In this document: positions 51,101 through 62,600 of the stretch, piece by piece
How positions within the stretch are numbered: position 1 is the first letter of the stretch
How the letters are laid out: each line of letters begins with the position of its first letter
Assembly: GCA_002245135.1 (NCBI GenBank)
Contig: NGBS01000300.1
Location: forward strand, 62,001 to 126,000
Direction of reading: 5' to 3'
Length of the DNA stretch: 64,000 bases
Origin: Proteromonas lacertae
Taxonomy: Eukaryota > Sar > Bigyra > Opalinata > Proteromonadidae
Position numbers and translations under genes: made by a program
The notes under the pieces: model-generated
The model's database searches: none
What the model was told of the DNA's origin: nothing
The model's input: the letters and a program-made list of their open reading frames with translations, nothing else

Positions 51101-54100
51101 ATTCTTTAAGTCTGGAATATATAATGCAAATAAACAATCATCATTTCTATAAACATCATTACTTATTCTAATAATTTGGATTTCCTTTTGATAATAAGAG
51201 TTTACAGAATTATTCCAATAATCCCTTAACAAAATACTAAATGTTGTATAGTTATTATATACTCCATAATAAATACCAGTTTCACTGATTGTATAGTTAT
51301 TAGCAAATGAATTAATTGTTACTTCACCAGGTATTACATTTGCATAATTATAAATTGTCAATAATCCAAATTTATTATTCTCTAATGATATTGAGATATT
51401 CAATAAACCAGATTTTCTAGGTATAAAACTAACATTATATAATCCATTATCAATATATTCAACACTTTCAACATCAAAATCAGTATATTCACTATCTGTT
51501 AAAGTAATATTAAACTTATCTAAATCAAATAATTGTATATTATGGTAAATATCTCTAGATTGTATATAGAAATATGATAATTCATTAGATATTACTTCAT
51601 AATTATCATTCTTATTAATCACTAAACATTCATATAAATAAGTTTCACTTGGTAAGATAGTAATAGAATATGGAGAATCTTTTCACTTCAACCATTTCAC
51701 TATTAGAATCATTGATATAAACGTGTAATAAGTATTTACCAGATATAGTGTGTTGGAAATAAACATTATATAAACCTGTATTACTTCCTATTCTATGGAT
51801 TGATGTTATAGTGATTTCTTGATTTGTTGTATTTGATTCAATATCTGATACATAGAATGGTTCAAATAGACTGATTCTACCATTCTCAATATATAATACT
51901 CTCACAGTGTATTTTTCATTTATTGATAAATAATTACCATTTTCTATACTCCAATTTGTCATATTTTCATTTATAGTCATCATCGTAGAGTTTATACTGA
52001 TTGTACCACAATTCTCTTTATTACACAATTCTGAATAATCCAATGGTTCTAATGTAAATGTTGAATTAATACTCTTTATTGGATTATCAACTGATTCTAA
52101 TACAAATTTCAAATCATTTCCTATTTCATATTTACCTGTAGTAGCAATGGTATTATTATAATAATCTTTAGTATATAATCTAAATTGAGTAACTACATCA
52201 TTATAAACTGTATTATTGGAAATTACGGCAAATGTGTTGGTTGATAAATCACCTGGCAAAATGTTTAATTTATTAGGCATATTTCTAAATGAATGTAAAT
52301 AGAATAGATTTTCTTCTGGAATAACACTTCTCTCATTATTTCCATACTTCCATTCTAAAGTAATTGTAGAATTCATTTCTCTTCTTGAGAAGAAGAACAC
52401 TATTGGAATGTATTTATCTCCTTCTAATTCAATAGAATTTGACTTTAATCCTTTACTTGAATCAAAACTCTGTTCAGTTATCAGTTTATTATTGATAATC
52501 AACTTAAATCCATTGTTTGAATAAACATAAAATGTATAGGTATTATTCTCAGGAATGTATAAATAACCTTCCCATAAAACAGTATAAATATTACTTCCTA
52601 ACTGTTTAAACTGTTTCACATCTTCTATAGTAATAGTTTTACTAATCATTGTTAAGTTACAATATTGTATATCATCAGGACAATATCTTTCACTTACTCT
52701 TAATGGATTTAATATATCATTATTATCAAATATATTCATTCTTATACCATTTGCTAAGTATTTCATATCAATATCATATTTACCAGCTATTTTTGGCTCA
52801 TATTTAACTCTACAAATTCCTTCACTTTCTATCATTGAACAATCAACAATTTTATCATTTATATCTATTCTGATACTGTTATTATAATTATCTTCCAAAG
52901 TCATTATTAATTTTTCATTCTCTACAATTGTTGCATATTGTCTATTATTATATTCATCCAACATATGTAATGTAATTACTTCGTTTATATGAGATCTTGT
53001 ATTAATATTATATTGTGTGATAATATGAATTGGATTAATTTCTTTCATTGCTAATACTTCTATTGTTTGTGGTTGATATACTGATTCATTATTGTATGTT
53101 ATTTGTGGTGAGAATTTATGACTGATTGTTGAATGATAGGAGATATTAAATAATCCACTTCCTAAATAATTGATCAACATATTACCATCTTTAATAATCT
53201 TGAATTCTAATTCTACTTTTGGTTGATTTTTAATTAATTGTATATATAATGTAGATGGACTTGATTCTACTGTAAAATTCATTAAATAATATTTATTACT
53301 ATCACATACCATATCACCATCACTTGCATTTGTTGATAATTTCAAATGATGATCAGTTTCAATATATTTCACCAAATCTAAAACGGTCATATTTCCAATA
53401 TTAACCATTTCACCTTTACTATAATACATTGTACCAATCATTACATTTATTTCACAATTATTATTATTATTATTATTACAATGTAATACTCTTTCTTCAT
53501 GTGTTGTAATATCATGATTATGATCTAAATCATATAAGTATGGATTGACTAAATTAACATCAATATCATCAGTAGTTTTGTTATTACCAATCGAAGGGAA
53601 TTGTATTTGTCTCATTGTCATATAGGGTAAGAAATTATTAGAAATAGGTTCAGTGAAGTTGTAATATAATTTCATATTTAGATTCAATGGACTTGGTATG
53701 AAATTTGGTGTATACTTTACAGTTATTTGATATATTGTATTAACTTGATTTCCTGTTACTCTACTAGTAACTATATCACCATAATTCTTTCGACTTGTTA
53801 CTGTTATTGTTCTTTGTTCATTGTTATATCTATCAAATATTTTTTGTACATCTTCAGTTGAATTTTCTATGTTTATATGTTCAGTCATTTCTCCTTCAAT
53901 TTCAAAGTAATAATAACCACTAATTGGGAAATTATCATGTTCATTTTCTTTCTCAACATGTATAGTATAAATGACTATTTCATCAACTTTTTCATCTGTT
54001 AATTGTAAATAGAAGAAATATCTTTCATTAGTAATTGAATATGTTTCTAAACCATAAACATAAGATGAAGCAGGATGAATGATATTATCAATTACTTTCA

Positions 54101-57100
54101 ACTCATAATTTGAATTAACTTTCTTATGTTTATAAGCAGGTGAATATATGTCAACTTTGTATGTATCAGCTACAAATAATTTAGTTAATACTGGATAAAA
54201 TTCACTATTCTCTTTCTTTCTGTATAATTCAACTTTTACTTCATTTGTTTTTGATGTTAATACATCTCTTTTGAAGTAGAATAAATCTGTTGATAATTGT
54301 GCAAAATAGTGATATATTTTTCCTTCAATAGTCTGATCTGGATCACAAATAACATGTGATGTATGTACAAATGTAAATTGATCTTCTAACATAAAACAAG
54401 TATAAGTTAAATCAATTGTCATTGTATAAATATCGAACTTTAATGTATAAAAATTTTTAGTAAAAGATTTAGGAATTGTTACTTCATACATTACTGTCGA
54501 AAATCTATGGATAAAGTCATACTGATTATCATAAATATCAAATAAGAATTCATCATAGTAATTCTCATTTGCACATACATTTTCACTTCTATTATTTCCT
54601 TTACTATCTTTACTTTGTATATAATACCATATTAAATCATGTGCTTTTTGAGTATAAACATAATCATTTCCATTATCATTATTATTGTGTAAATTCTCTA
54701 TACTTCTCAACTCAATCATATTTATATCTAATTTTCCTGGTGATACACAGATTGTATATGTTTTATTTGATATTAATTTATCATTGTAAGTTATGGCAAT
54801 TGAATAATTTCCTGTTTTTGTCAATGTAATTTCACCAAAGTAAGTTCCATTCTCACTATTATAAATACTATATCCTATTTCTCTAGTTTTAGTAACTTCA
54901 TGTATTGCTGTAACTATGAATCTATAACTTGAATTAGTAATTATATTCTCCAAATCATCTTTTGGAAGTATTTCTATTTTCACAGTTCTATCAATTGTAT
55001 TATCTGTTGGTAAAGTAATTTCTGAATGTACAATTGATATTTCATTTGGTATAACAGTTATATCAATTGAATTGCATTCATTTTTCACATTTATTCCACA
55101 ATATAATATCAAATTCTCATCTTTTAATGTTAGTTTATATATTCCATATTTTCTAGCCATAAATTCAACATAATAATATCCTTTTTCTATTCTCTGTAAT
55201 GGTAATTGATAAACTTCAAATTCAGTAGAATGAATTAAAGTAGCATTAAATTCAGATATATCAATATCAGTATTTCTTCCATATTTATCTAAAGTGTCAA
55301 TATATATTCTACCAACTTGACCAGCTTTAACAGTAAAATCAGAACTATGTATATTCACGAATATATAATCTAATAAACCATTGCTTATTTCAATATTGAA
55401 TGGAGAATCTTTGATATTATTTGCTTTATATAATTGGTTAGGATTTATTACTTCTTTTTCTATTTGGTTATGAGACCAACTTAACTTGAAGTAATGATTG
55501 TTTGTATTTTCATTTAATACATATTCTATTACAATATCATAGAATAAATCCTTCTGTAAATAAACACTCTTATGATATTCACCTGGTAATGTTTGATTGA
55601 TGATTTCTTTACCTTCAATATATATCTTTATATAATCATTTGAATTTGAATATATATTATAATAACCATTATTTAAAGATAATAATTTACCACTCCATCT
55701 TATTGATTTATAATAATTATTATTAAATACAAAATCAAAAGTAGAATCTAATTGTGTTTTCACTGGCTTAGAATAGAAGTAATAGTTATTGTAATATTCA
55801 CCTGTTAATCCACCATTATTCAATAATTTCACATATAAATCATAATTTCCTGATTCTTCTACAATATAACTACCTTTATAAACTGGATTTAAACTTGGTA
55901 GAATAACATTACTTTCAATATGAGGTTCATAACCATTCATTGAATGATAATTCATCTTACTTTCATATTCAACAGTGATATAATCTTTAATTTTATCTTT
56001 AGAACCAGTCATATGATCAAATAAAGGAGTAAACAAATCAACAGCATCTGTAACTACACGATAATATGTATAGTTAAATCCTTTATATAAATCAACTAAA
56101 GCAATTGTTACATTACTGAATTGTAATAATATTGATTCTATATCTTTACTACTTGCATCTACTCCAATTGGCATTGATATTTCATTATTATATTGTAATT
56201 GATAATAACCTGATAATCGTGTAGGTGTTCCTCCATTTAGTTTTATATTCATTACACTGTAACGTATAATCATATACTTCTATTGGATAGATATTAGAAT
56301 AAACATCACTAAATCTGATTGTATAAACGTAAGTCAAATCACTCATTCTCTTTGTTATATTTATATTATCTTCACTTATTGATGTTAATAGACTAATATT
56401 CTTAATTAATTCTAATTCTGTCATATCATATGATAGAATATATCTTCCAATATTATTGTTATATTTCATTGTAAATGTTCCATTTGGATGATCTGACCAA
56501 CTCAATAATATTTGTTGAATGCTTGAATAAGGTTTGATATCTCTCACTTTTACTTCATTATCATCATCATTTACATCTTTTACTATTACATTTACAATAT
56601 CTTCTTTATAAAATCTAATAATTAAATCGTATCCATCAAATAACACATCAAATAGATTATTATCAATAAAATACTTCAAATTCATTCTTAAATCATTTGT
56701 AGTTGCATTGACATTGATTTTTGAGTATATTTTATCATTAATTATTACATTATATGTTGTATTATTATCATCACTTCCATTATTATTCAATTTGTACAAT
56801 TCATATATCTTTGTGCCAAATGAATAAGATACTACTCTAGCTAAATTACCTTGATTCATTTTCTGTGTATTATTATATACTTCAACATAGAATAAATCAT
56901 TTCTATTAAACTGTTTAGTGTTTTGAATATTCTTTACTAATTCATTGTTAATATCTTTTGGATAAATAGTAAATTCGTTAATTATTGCATTTCTTAAAGT
57001 TCTGAAGGTTATTAATACATTTGTTTCTCTTAACTGCAATTTCAATTCATCAAAATCAAAAGGTGTTAAATATTTAATTCTTATTATAAACTCCACTTTA

Positions 57101-60100
57101 TTGTTATTATTACCAACTATTTGATTGAATTGTATTTCATTCTTTCCTATTGTCTGTAATTGTGATACTTTCAAATTTCCAATTATTTCTTGTAGTTTCA
57201 ATACACTAATATCACTTAAATTAACATATTCAGAATAATCATAATCAGTTACAAATCTAATTATTTCTTTATCACATTTTACTTGTTGTATTTCATAATT
57301 ATAACCACTTATTCCTTTACTCAATGCAACTCCTTCAGCATATGAATATATAGGACTTGTAGATTGTTCTAGAATAAATGTCAACTTAGTATTTTCAGAT
57401 TCTTTGCTTTCTCTTTGATTATCAAATGATGTAATAGTAAATGAGTAATGATATTTGTAATTATTCAATATAATATCATTCAAATTCATAGTAATCTGTT
57501 GAGATTCTATATTTGGATTGTATATCACTTTATTTAACTCAATTATTGTATCATAATTGTTAATTACTTTAACATATGAAGTTGATGGTAATAAACTGCC
57601 ATAATGACTAATAAAACCATTATTACATTCATCTCTAGATAATTTCACTGAATATTCAACAGAATTGCTATTTGTACTATTCAATAGAGTAACTTTGGCA
57701 TTGTTTATCACAGGTATTTCATTGATTTTTTCTTCTAATTCATAAGCTGTAACATTGTATGGTATTTTGTCAGTATAATAATCATGATATTGTAATACAA
57801 AATAACCAGATTCAGCATTATTGATAATAACCATTAACTCACATCCATATCCATTAATTACATCAGTCTTATATAAGTATAATTTATAACCTAATATTGG
57901 ATTAATAATTGATATATGTTTAGGGTTATTCCATGTAATTATTACACTTGTATTAGTGATTAAATTCCATTTAATATTAGTTGGTGTTTCTGGTAATGGT
58001 GTTGTATATAATTTTGTTGATTTACTGTTACTAATACTATTTCCTATTTCATTCTTAGCTGATACCGAAATGATATATTTCTCATTACATTGTAAATCAG
58101 TTAGATTGTAATAATAATCAATTTTCTCTATATCATTTTCATTAATATCTATTGATACTGTTTGAATGTCAGTTTTATCAGTAAAATAGTGTAATTCATA
58201 ACTGTTAATCATTTTACCACCACTATTTTGAGGTAATTTCCATCTTAATTCTACACTACAACTGTCATCATCTTCTTCTTCTTCAACATCATTATTATGA
58301 TTATTTGTATTAATTCTTCTTACAATTGGTTGAGATGGTGGTAATATTGGTTCAGTTTGTATATTCATATTATTTACATGAATTAAATCACTTTTCATTC
58401 CTCTCTCTTTATTATCATAAATACACTGAATCATAAAATCATAACTACTATCCATTTCAAATATATTATCAATAACGACTAGATTTTTGAAATTCTCTTT
58501 TTCTTCTTTATTACTTCTTGTATCATATAATAATATTTCCTCATTATTATTTCTAATTCCGTAGATTAAATAACCTGTAATATTTCTATTACCTCTACTT
58601 AATGATTCTTCCCATACAAATGAAATACTATATGAAGTATAATTCACTAAATATAAAGTCGGTTTATATAACTCATTATCAATAACATTTGATGATTTTA
58701 CACTAATTGGTTCATTCCAGATAGCAGGTAAACTTCTAACTATTTTATCATTAAACTTACCAACTAAGTTTACCTTCCAATAATATTCATTATTTGGTTG
58801 TAAATAGACTGTTTTATTACCTCGATAACTTGTATTATATTTAGTAGAAATATAATCTTCATTTTCATTAGTAGTATTTATAATCAATTTAACATTATCA
58901 TTATCACTATCAGTTACTATTTCTAATACCTTTGCATCTTTATCATATACATTTATATACTCTACAATCCAATAATAACCTGTATTAGTATAATATCTCT
59001 GTATATTCAACTCAGGTAAATCATTAAACTGTCTATGTAATAAGTAATTCAAATCATTAGCTTTAGTGTCATAAGCAATTGGTATTTCTCCAATTGTATT
59101 ATTATATTTCAATTGGAAAGTTGGATAGTTCAAATTGTAGATATAATTATTCATTAATAAACTCTCATTCTTATCAACATAATATAAGTTAAAATCATCA
59201 ATACTGAAATCCATATAATTGGGTATTCCATTAGTTGTATAGTTTAATATTGTTATATTATATTCATATATAGAATATGGAGTTAATCTATCTGTTACTT
59301 CAACTACAGATATGCAATCTAATTCTTCTAATATTGACTTTAATTCATTTCCTGTTATATTGTATTTGATATTACCAGTTGTACATGTATTAATAGTGAT
59401 TCTATAAGATCCATCCATTGATAATCCTTTCTTAGAGTTACAATACTCACTATCAGTCTCACAATAATAGAAATGTAATAAAGTACCAGTTAAACCACTA
59501 GTATTCACCTCTATTACAGGTAAACTACCATTTACAGATAGATATTCAATAATTAAATGTCCAGGTATTAATATATTGTCTTTATATATATTCTTGTTAC
59601 ATTAACACCAGCAATTGTTGGTAATGAATTTAATGCATTTGCAATTGCAGATTCATCATTAATACTAACTGGTACAGTTGTATCTCCTCTAAATGTAAAT
59701 ATAACTGTTCCATCAACTGGTTTAACTCCTCTTACAACAACAGAATATTCTATTCTTCCATTCAAATTACTAGTGTCAAATGTAATATACTTATTCATAT
59801 TATCTTGATAATTATTGAATGTTAAATAGATAGGTAAATCTAATGTATCTTTACAAATTGGTTTAATATCAAATTCACCACTTCTTTCAACAGTAATTGA
59901 ACTATCAATACCACTCATTATTCCTTTAAACTCATTGAATGATATATTATAATCAACAGAAATATTATCATTAATCATAAATGAACCACTTGTAGCAATA
60001 CAATAAATCATTTCAACTTGTTTCACTTCATCTAATGGAGAATCAATAATGAAATCTTGAACTTCATGAATATCTGAATTAGCTATTGTTTTAATATTGA

Positions 60101-62353
60101 ATGAATAGGGTAATGGTTTAACATTCATTGATATATTCTGAGTAACTATTTCATATTTCTTATTTCTTACTTCTAATTCACAATATACATCATTTTCATC
60201 ATATAAATTTGAACTAATAATATCCCAAGATAATTCAACTGTATTATTCTCACTTATATCACTTGTCTTTAATTCTATTGGTTGTTTTAATAATAATTCA
60301 TAATCTGGCTTGATAATGATAGGATTAGTAACATTATAATCATAATCAGAGAATGTTGAATTGTTATAATATAATCTTCTTCTTACTTGATAATTCTCAC
60401 CTTGAACCATCTCTAGTTTTGTATTGGTTTTATCTTTATTTGTGATTATTACTGTATATAATGGTTTACCTTCTTGAGATATATATGGTATATAAGTAAT
60501 ATTATGAATTAACTCCATTTCTACATTTGTCTTATAATCTTTAATTACATTCAAATTATTGATCTTTAAGTCATCATAATTGAATAAATTGTTATTGAAT
60601 GTGATTAACCATAAACATTCGTAATTTGTATTTTTATAACATACTTTATCTACATCTACATCTTGAATCTCAGGTAATTCTTCTAATAATAATTTCAATG
60701 AAAAATCAGTAACATTAAATGGAATTGGTTTAGTAACAGCGTTTCTATATTCAAAGGTGAAATATCCTGATAATTCATGACTAATATCACTATCTCCATT
60801 TATTATATTGATTGTTACATTGTTTATTTTGTATTGAGGTATTTGGTTGAATGATAAGAACACAATATCATATTTTGATTCATTCATTGATATTTTACTT
60901 TTTATTAATACATCTCCGAATATCTTCATTTCATTGAATAATGATTGTAATACCTCAGTACGATTGTTGATTGGTGGAATTTCGGTAGAATTATCATCTG
61001 AATTATATTCTGGTAATTGAACATTGAATTCTATTTCTTTGTTAATATTTAACTTACTATCTGCTAGTATTGTTAGTGTAATATCAGTAACATTGGTTGG
61101 TAAAGTGAAACTGTGAACTGGCTGGATAAATTGAGTGAATGTTTCACATATTGGAGTATATACTTCAGCATAGCTGGTTTGTTTGAAGGTTGAATTATCG
61201 GTAAAACATTCAACTGTAATATTATCGAAATCAGTATAAATATCATTCAATATAACATCAGCTTCAAATCTATAAAACAAAATATAAAATTACTAAAAAT
61301 ATACCCGTTAAATATGTTTGGCTTGTAATTCCATATTGAAATATTAGTCGTTTCATAATAAAAATTTGTTAAAATCTTATTCAATTCCATCTCTGATGCG
61401 TTGATTGGTATTTCAACTGTTTTATTGAGACTTCTAAACATAAATTGACCTTCTAAACTTGAACCATCACTTGTTGTTAACTTATTACATAATTCAGTGT
61501 CATTCTTACCACTATGACATAAATAGATGTAATTGTCTTCATTCAAATTATTAATTAACTTGAATTCTGGTCTATTGTTATTCTTCATGGATGATTGTGG
61601 TAAATCATACTCAATCTCAATATATCTATCATAATAAGGGTATTTTGAGTTAACATTCTTATCACTCAACTTGAATTCAGATATACCAACACTCACTAAA
61701 CTCTCAGCAATCACATCTAAGCTGGAATTATAACTAATTAAGCTACTTCTTGAGTTGTTGTATTCAATCATGAAATATCCTGCTATTGGTGTAGCATCAA
61801 TATTCTCAAACAATATCTTTGGATGTTTACCGATTAAGTTGTGAGTATAACCAATTTCTATATTATACTCATTTCCAACATTTGGTTGGTAGTAAATAGT
61901 GTAATTACGTTCTGGAGATTCTTCTGATAATTTCTCAACTTCTACTTTTTCTACTATGTTTGGATAACTCTTGTTAATTGCATTAAATATCTCATCAGTA
62001 GTATTCTGGTAGTTTAACTCTGTAGTAATTGTTATATTCATAGATGAAGGTCCAATTATCTTCAATTGATACTTGCCTTTATTTTTTAAGTAGAATCTTG
62101 TCAATTTCTGAGTGTTCTTTGAAGTCATTACGATAGTCTGGATTTCTTTAGCTGGAGAATTAAAAGTTGTCTTTATCTTTATCCCAGCACCACTACTTGG
62201 AAGAACAGCTGTTTTTACTTGAACTATACTACCTTCACCAAAGTTTTTGTCAATATCATAACTTTGATTCACAATCTCACCATAAGGATCGTCAGGAATT
62301 TCAGCACATGTGCATACAAGAAAACACATCAACATTGACAATATCACTCTCAT
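21122..62353 (-). CDS. Giant secreted protein with FN3, filamin-type and PA14 domains (about 13,700 residues)
   Basis: One gene of 41.2 kb. The ATG at 62353 begins MRVILSMLMCFLVCTCAEIP, a clear signal peptide. Three introns are visible: 61270-61304 (35 nt), 22103-22131 (29 nt) and 21766-21811 (46 nt). The rest is a chain of long open blocks (62353-61270, 61269-59568, 59508-56188, 56273-51645, 51622-40652, 40746-33625, 33671-33336, 33355-27317, 27128-26262, 26272-22103). These are linked by one- or two-base frame breaks near 59585, 56265, 51680, 40660, 33675, 33358, 27320, 27193 and 26275. Content: dozens of fibronectin type III domains (P.PP..V......I...W..P...GG..I..Y), alternating with a beta-rich unit (G.F.L......I.YN......L..L..I..V.V). 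Filamin-type repeats and three PA14 domains are also present, with abundant N-glycosylation sequons. No membrane anchor is seen; the C-terminus is Thr-rich and mucin-like. An extracellular matrix or adhesion role is inference. Confidence 0.75.
21125..21287 (-). other. Thr-rich mucin-like C-terminus of the giant protein
   Basis: After the last FN3-like unit the protein ends in long Thr runs broken by Ala, Ile-Asp-Val-Asp and Pro, followed by an acidic Glu/Thr tail ending DKLVEV. This is a typical site for O-glycosylation. There is no hydrophobic span, so membrane anchoring is not supported. Confidence 0.7.
49935..50360 (-). other. PA14 domain 3 of the giant protein
   Basis: The segment from YHSSRWLTGTLLGRRVD to QQQIIPSTRLFY has the PA14 pattern: a WSGK-like IKWTGF, a GCKVVIDDILLI strand and IQLQWSS near the end. 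It is preceded by a filamin-like strand (GYYILNISLLSRNGLLGEY) and followed by an FN3 unit. Confidence 0.6.
52300..52720 (-). other. PA14 domain 2 of the giant protein
   Basis: Contains LWEGYLYIPENNTYTFYVYS, GFKLIINNKLI and ITLEWKYG...IPEENLFYL, the conserved PA14 strand order. It follows a filamin-type repeat (GKYDIDMKYLANGI) and is followed by a strand beginning NMPNKLNILPGD, like the closing strand of that repeat. Confidence 0.6.
55428..55811 (-). other. PA14 domain 1 of the giant protein, nested in a filamin-type repeat
   Basis: Runs from NNGGLTGEYYNNYY to VINPNQLY, with IRWSGKLLSLNNGYYNIYS, a DYIKIYIEGKEII strand and YFKLSWSHN. The sequence before it (GSYIVEESGNYDLYVKLL) and after it (IKDSPFNIEISNG) are the two halves of one filamin repeat, so PA14 sits inside the repeat. 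Confidence 0.7.
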
Positions 62354-62600
62354 TTTGCTATAAAAAATAAATAATAATAAAAGCAAAATAAATTGATGGA
62401 ATTATAAGAGATGAAATAATTTATACCTTCAGTAAATAGCAAAACAAATATCAGTGAAAATGGTCAACCAAAAGTAAATTATGTTGAGTTGTGGTGTATG
62501 AAAATATAAATTGGGTTTTGATAATTTTGGATAACCACATATTTAAAAGTATTTTTATATCTCTTGTAGTGAGTTGGTAACAAAATTAATATTTCTGTAA
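62354..62600. promoter_or_regulatory. Divergent intergenic region, giant gene / TBC1D5
   Basis: A 247-bp AT-rich spacer between opposed start codons. Part of it is the likely leader intron of the giant gene. The remainder must hold both promoters. No named motif stands out. Confidence 0.4.
62358..62426 (-). other. Probable 5'-UTR intron of the giant gene
   Basis: On the minus strand GTATAAATTATTT starts at 62426 and TTTTTTATAG ends at 62358, four bases before the ATG at 62353. Donor and acceptor match the local class; length is 69 nt. An in-frame upstream ATG at 62386 lies inside this intron and is therefore unlikely to be used. Confidence 0.5.

Noticed and set aside
26265-59592. Treating the breaks of the giant gene as Euplotes-style frameshifts at stop codons
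   Set aside because: At several sites (51680, 56265, 26275) domain motifs show that the switch happens well before the zero-frame stop, and no common slip sequence is shared.
26265-59592. More AT-AC introns at the giant-gene breaks
   Set aside because: None of the breaks has an ATATC donor with a TTAAT-type branch site and an in-frame AC end.
21122-62353. The giant region as about ten separate genes
   Set aside because: Adjacent blocks overlap or abut, domain repeats run through the joins, and internal blocks have no signal peptide or promoter-sized spacer.
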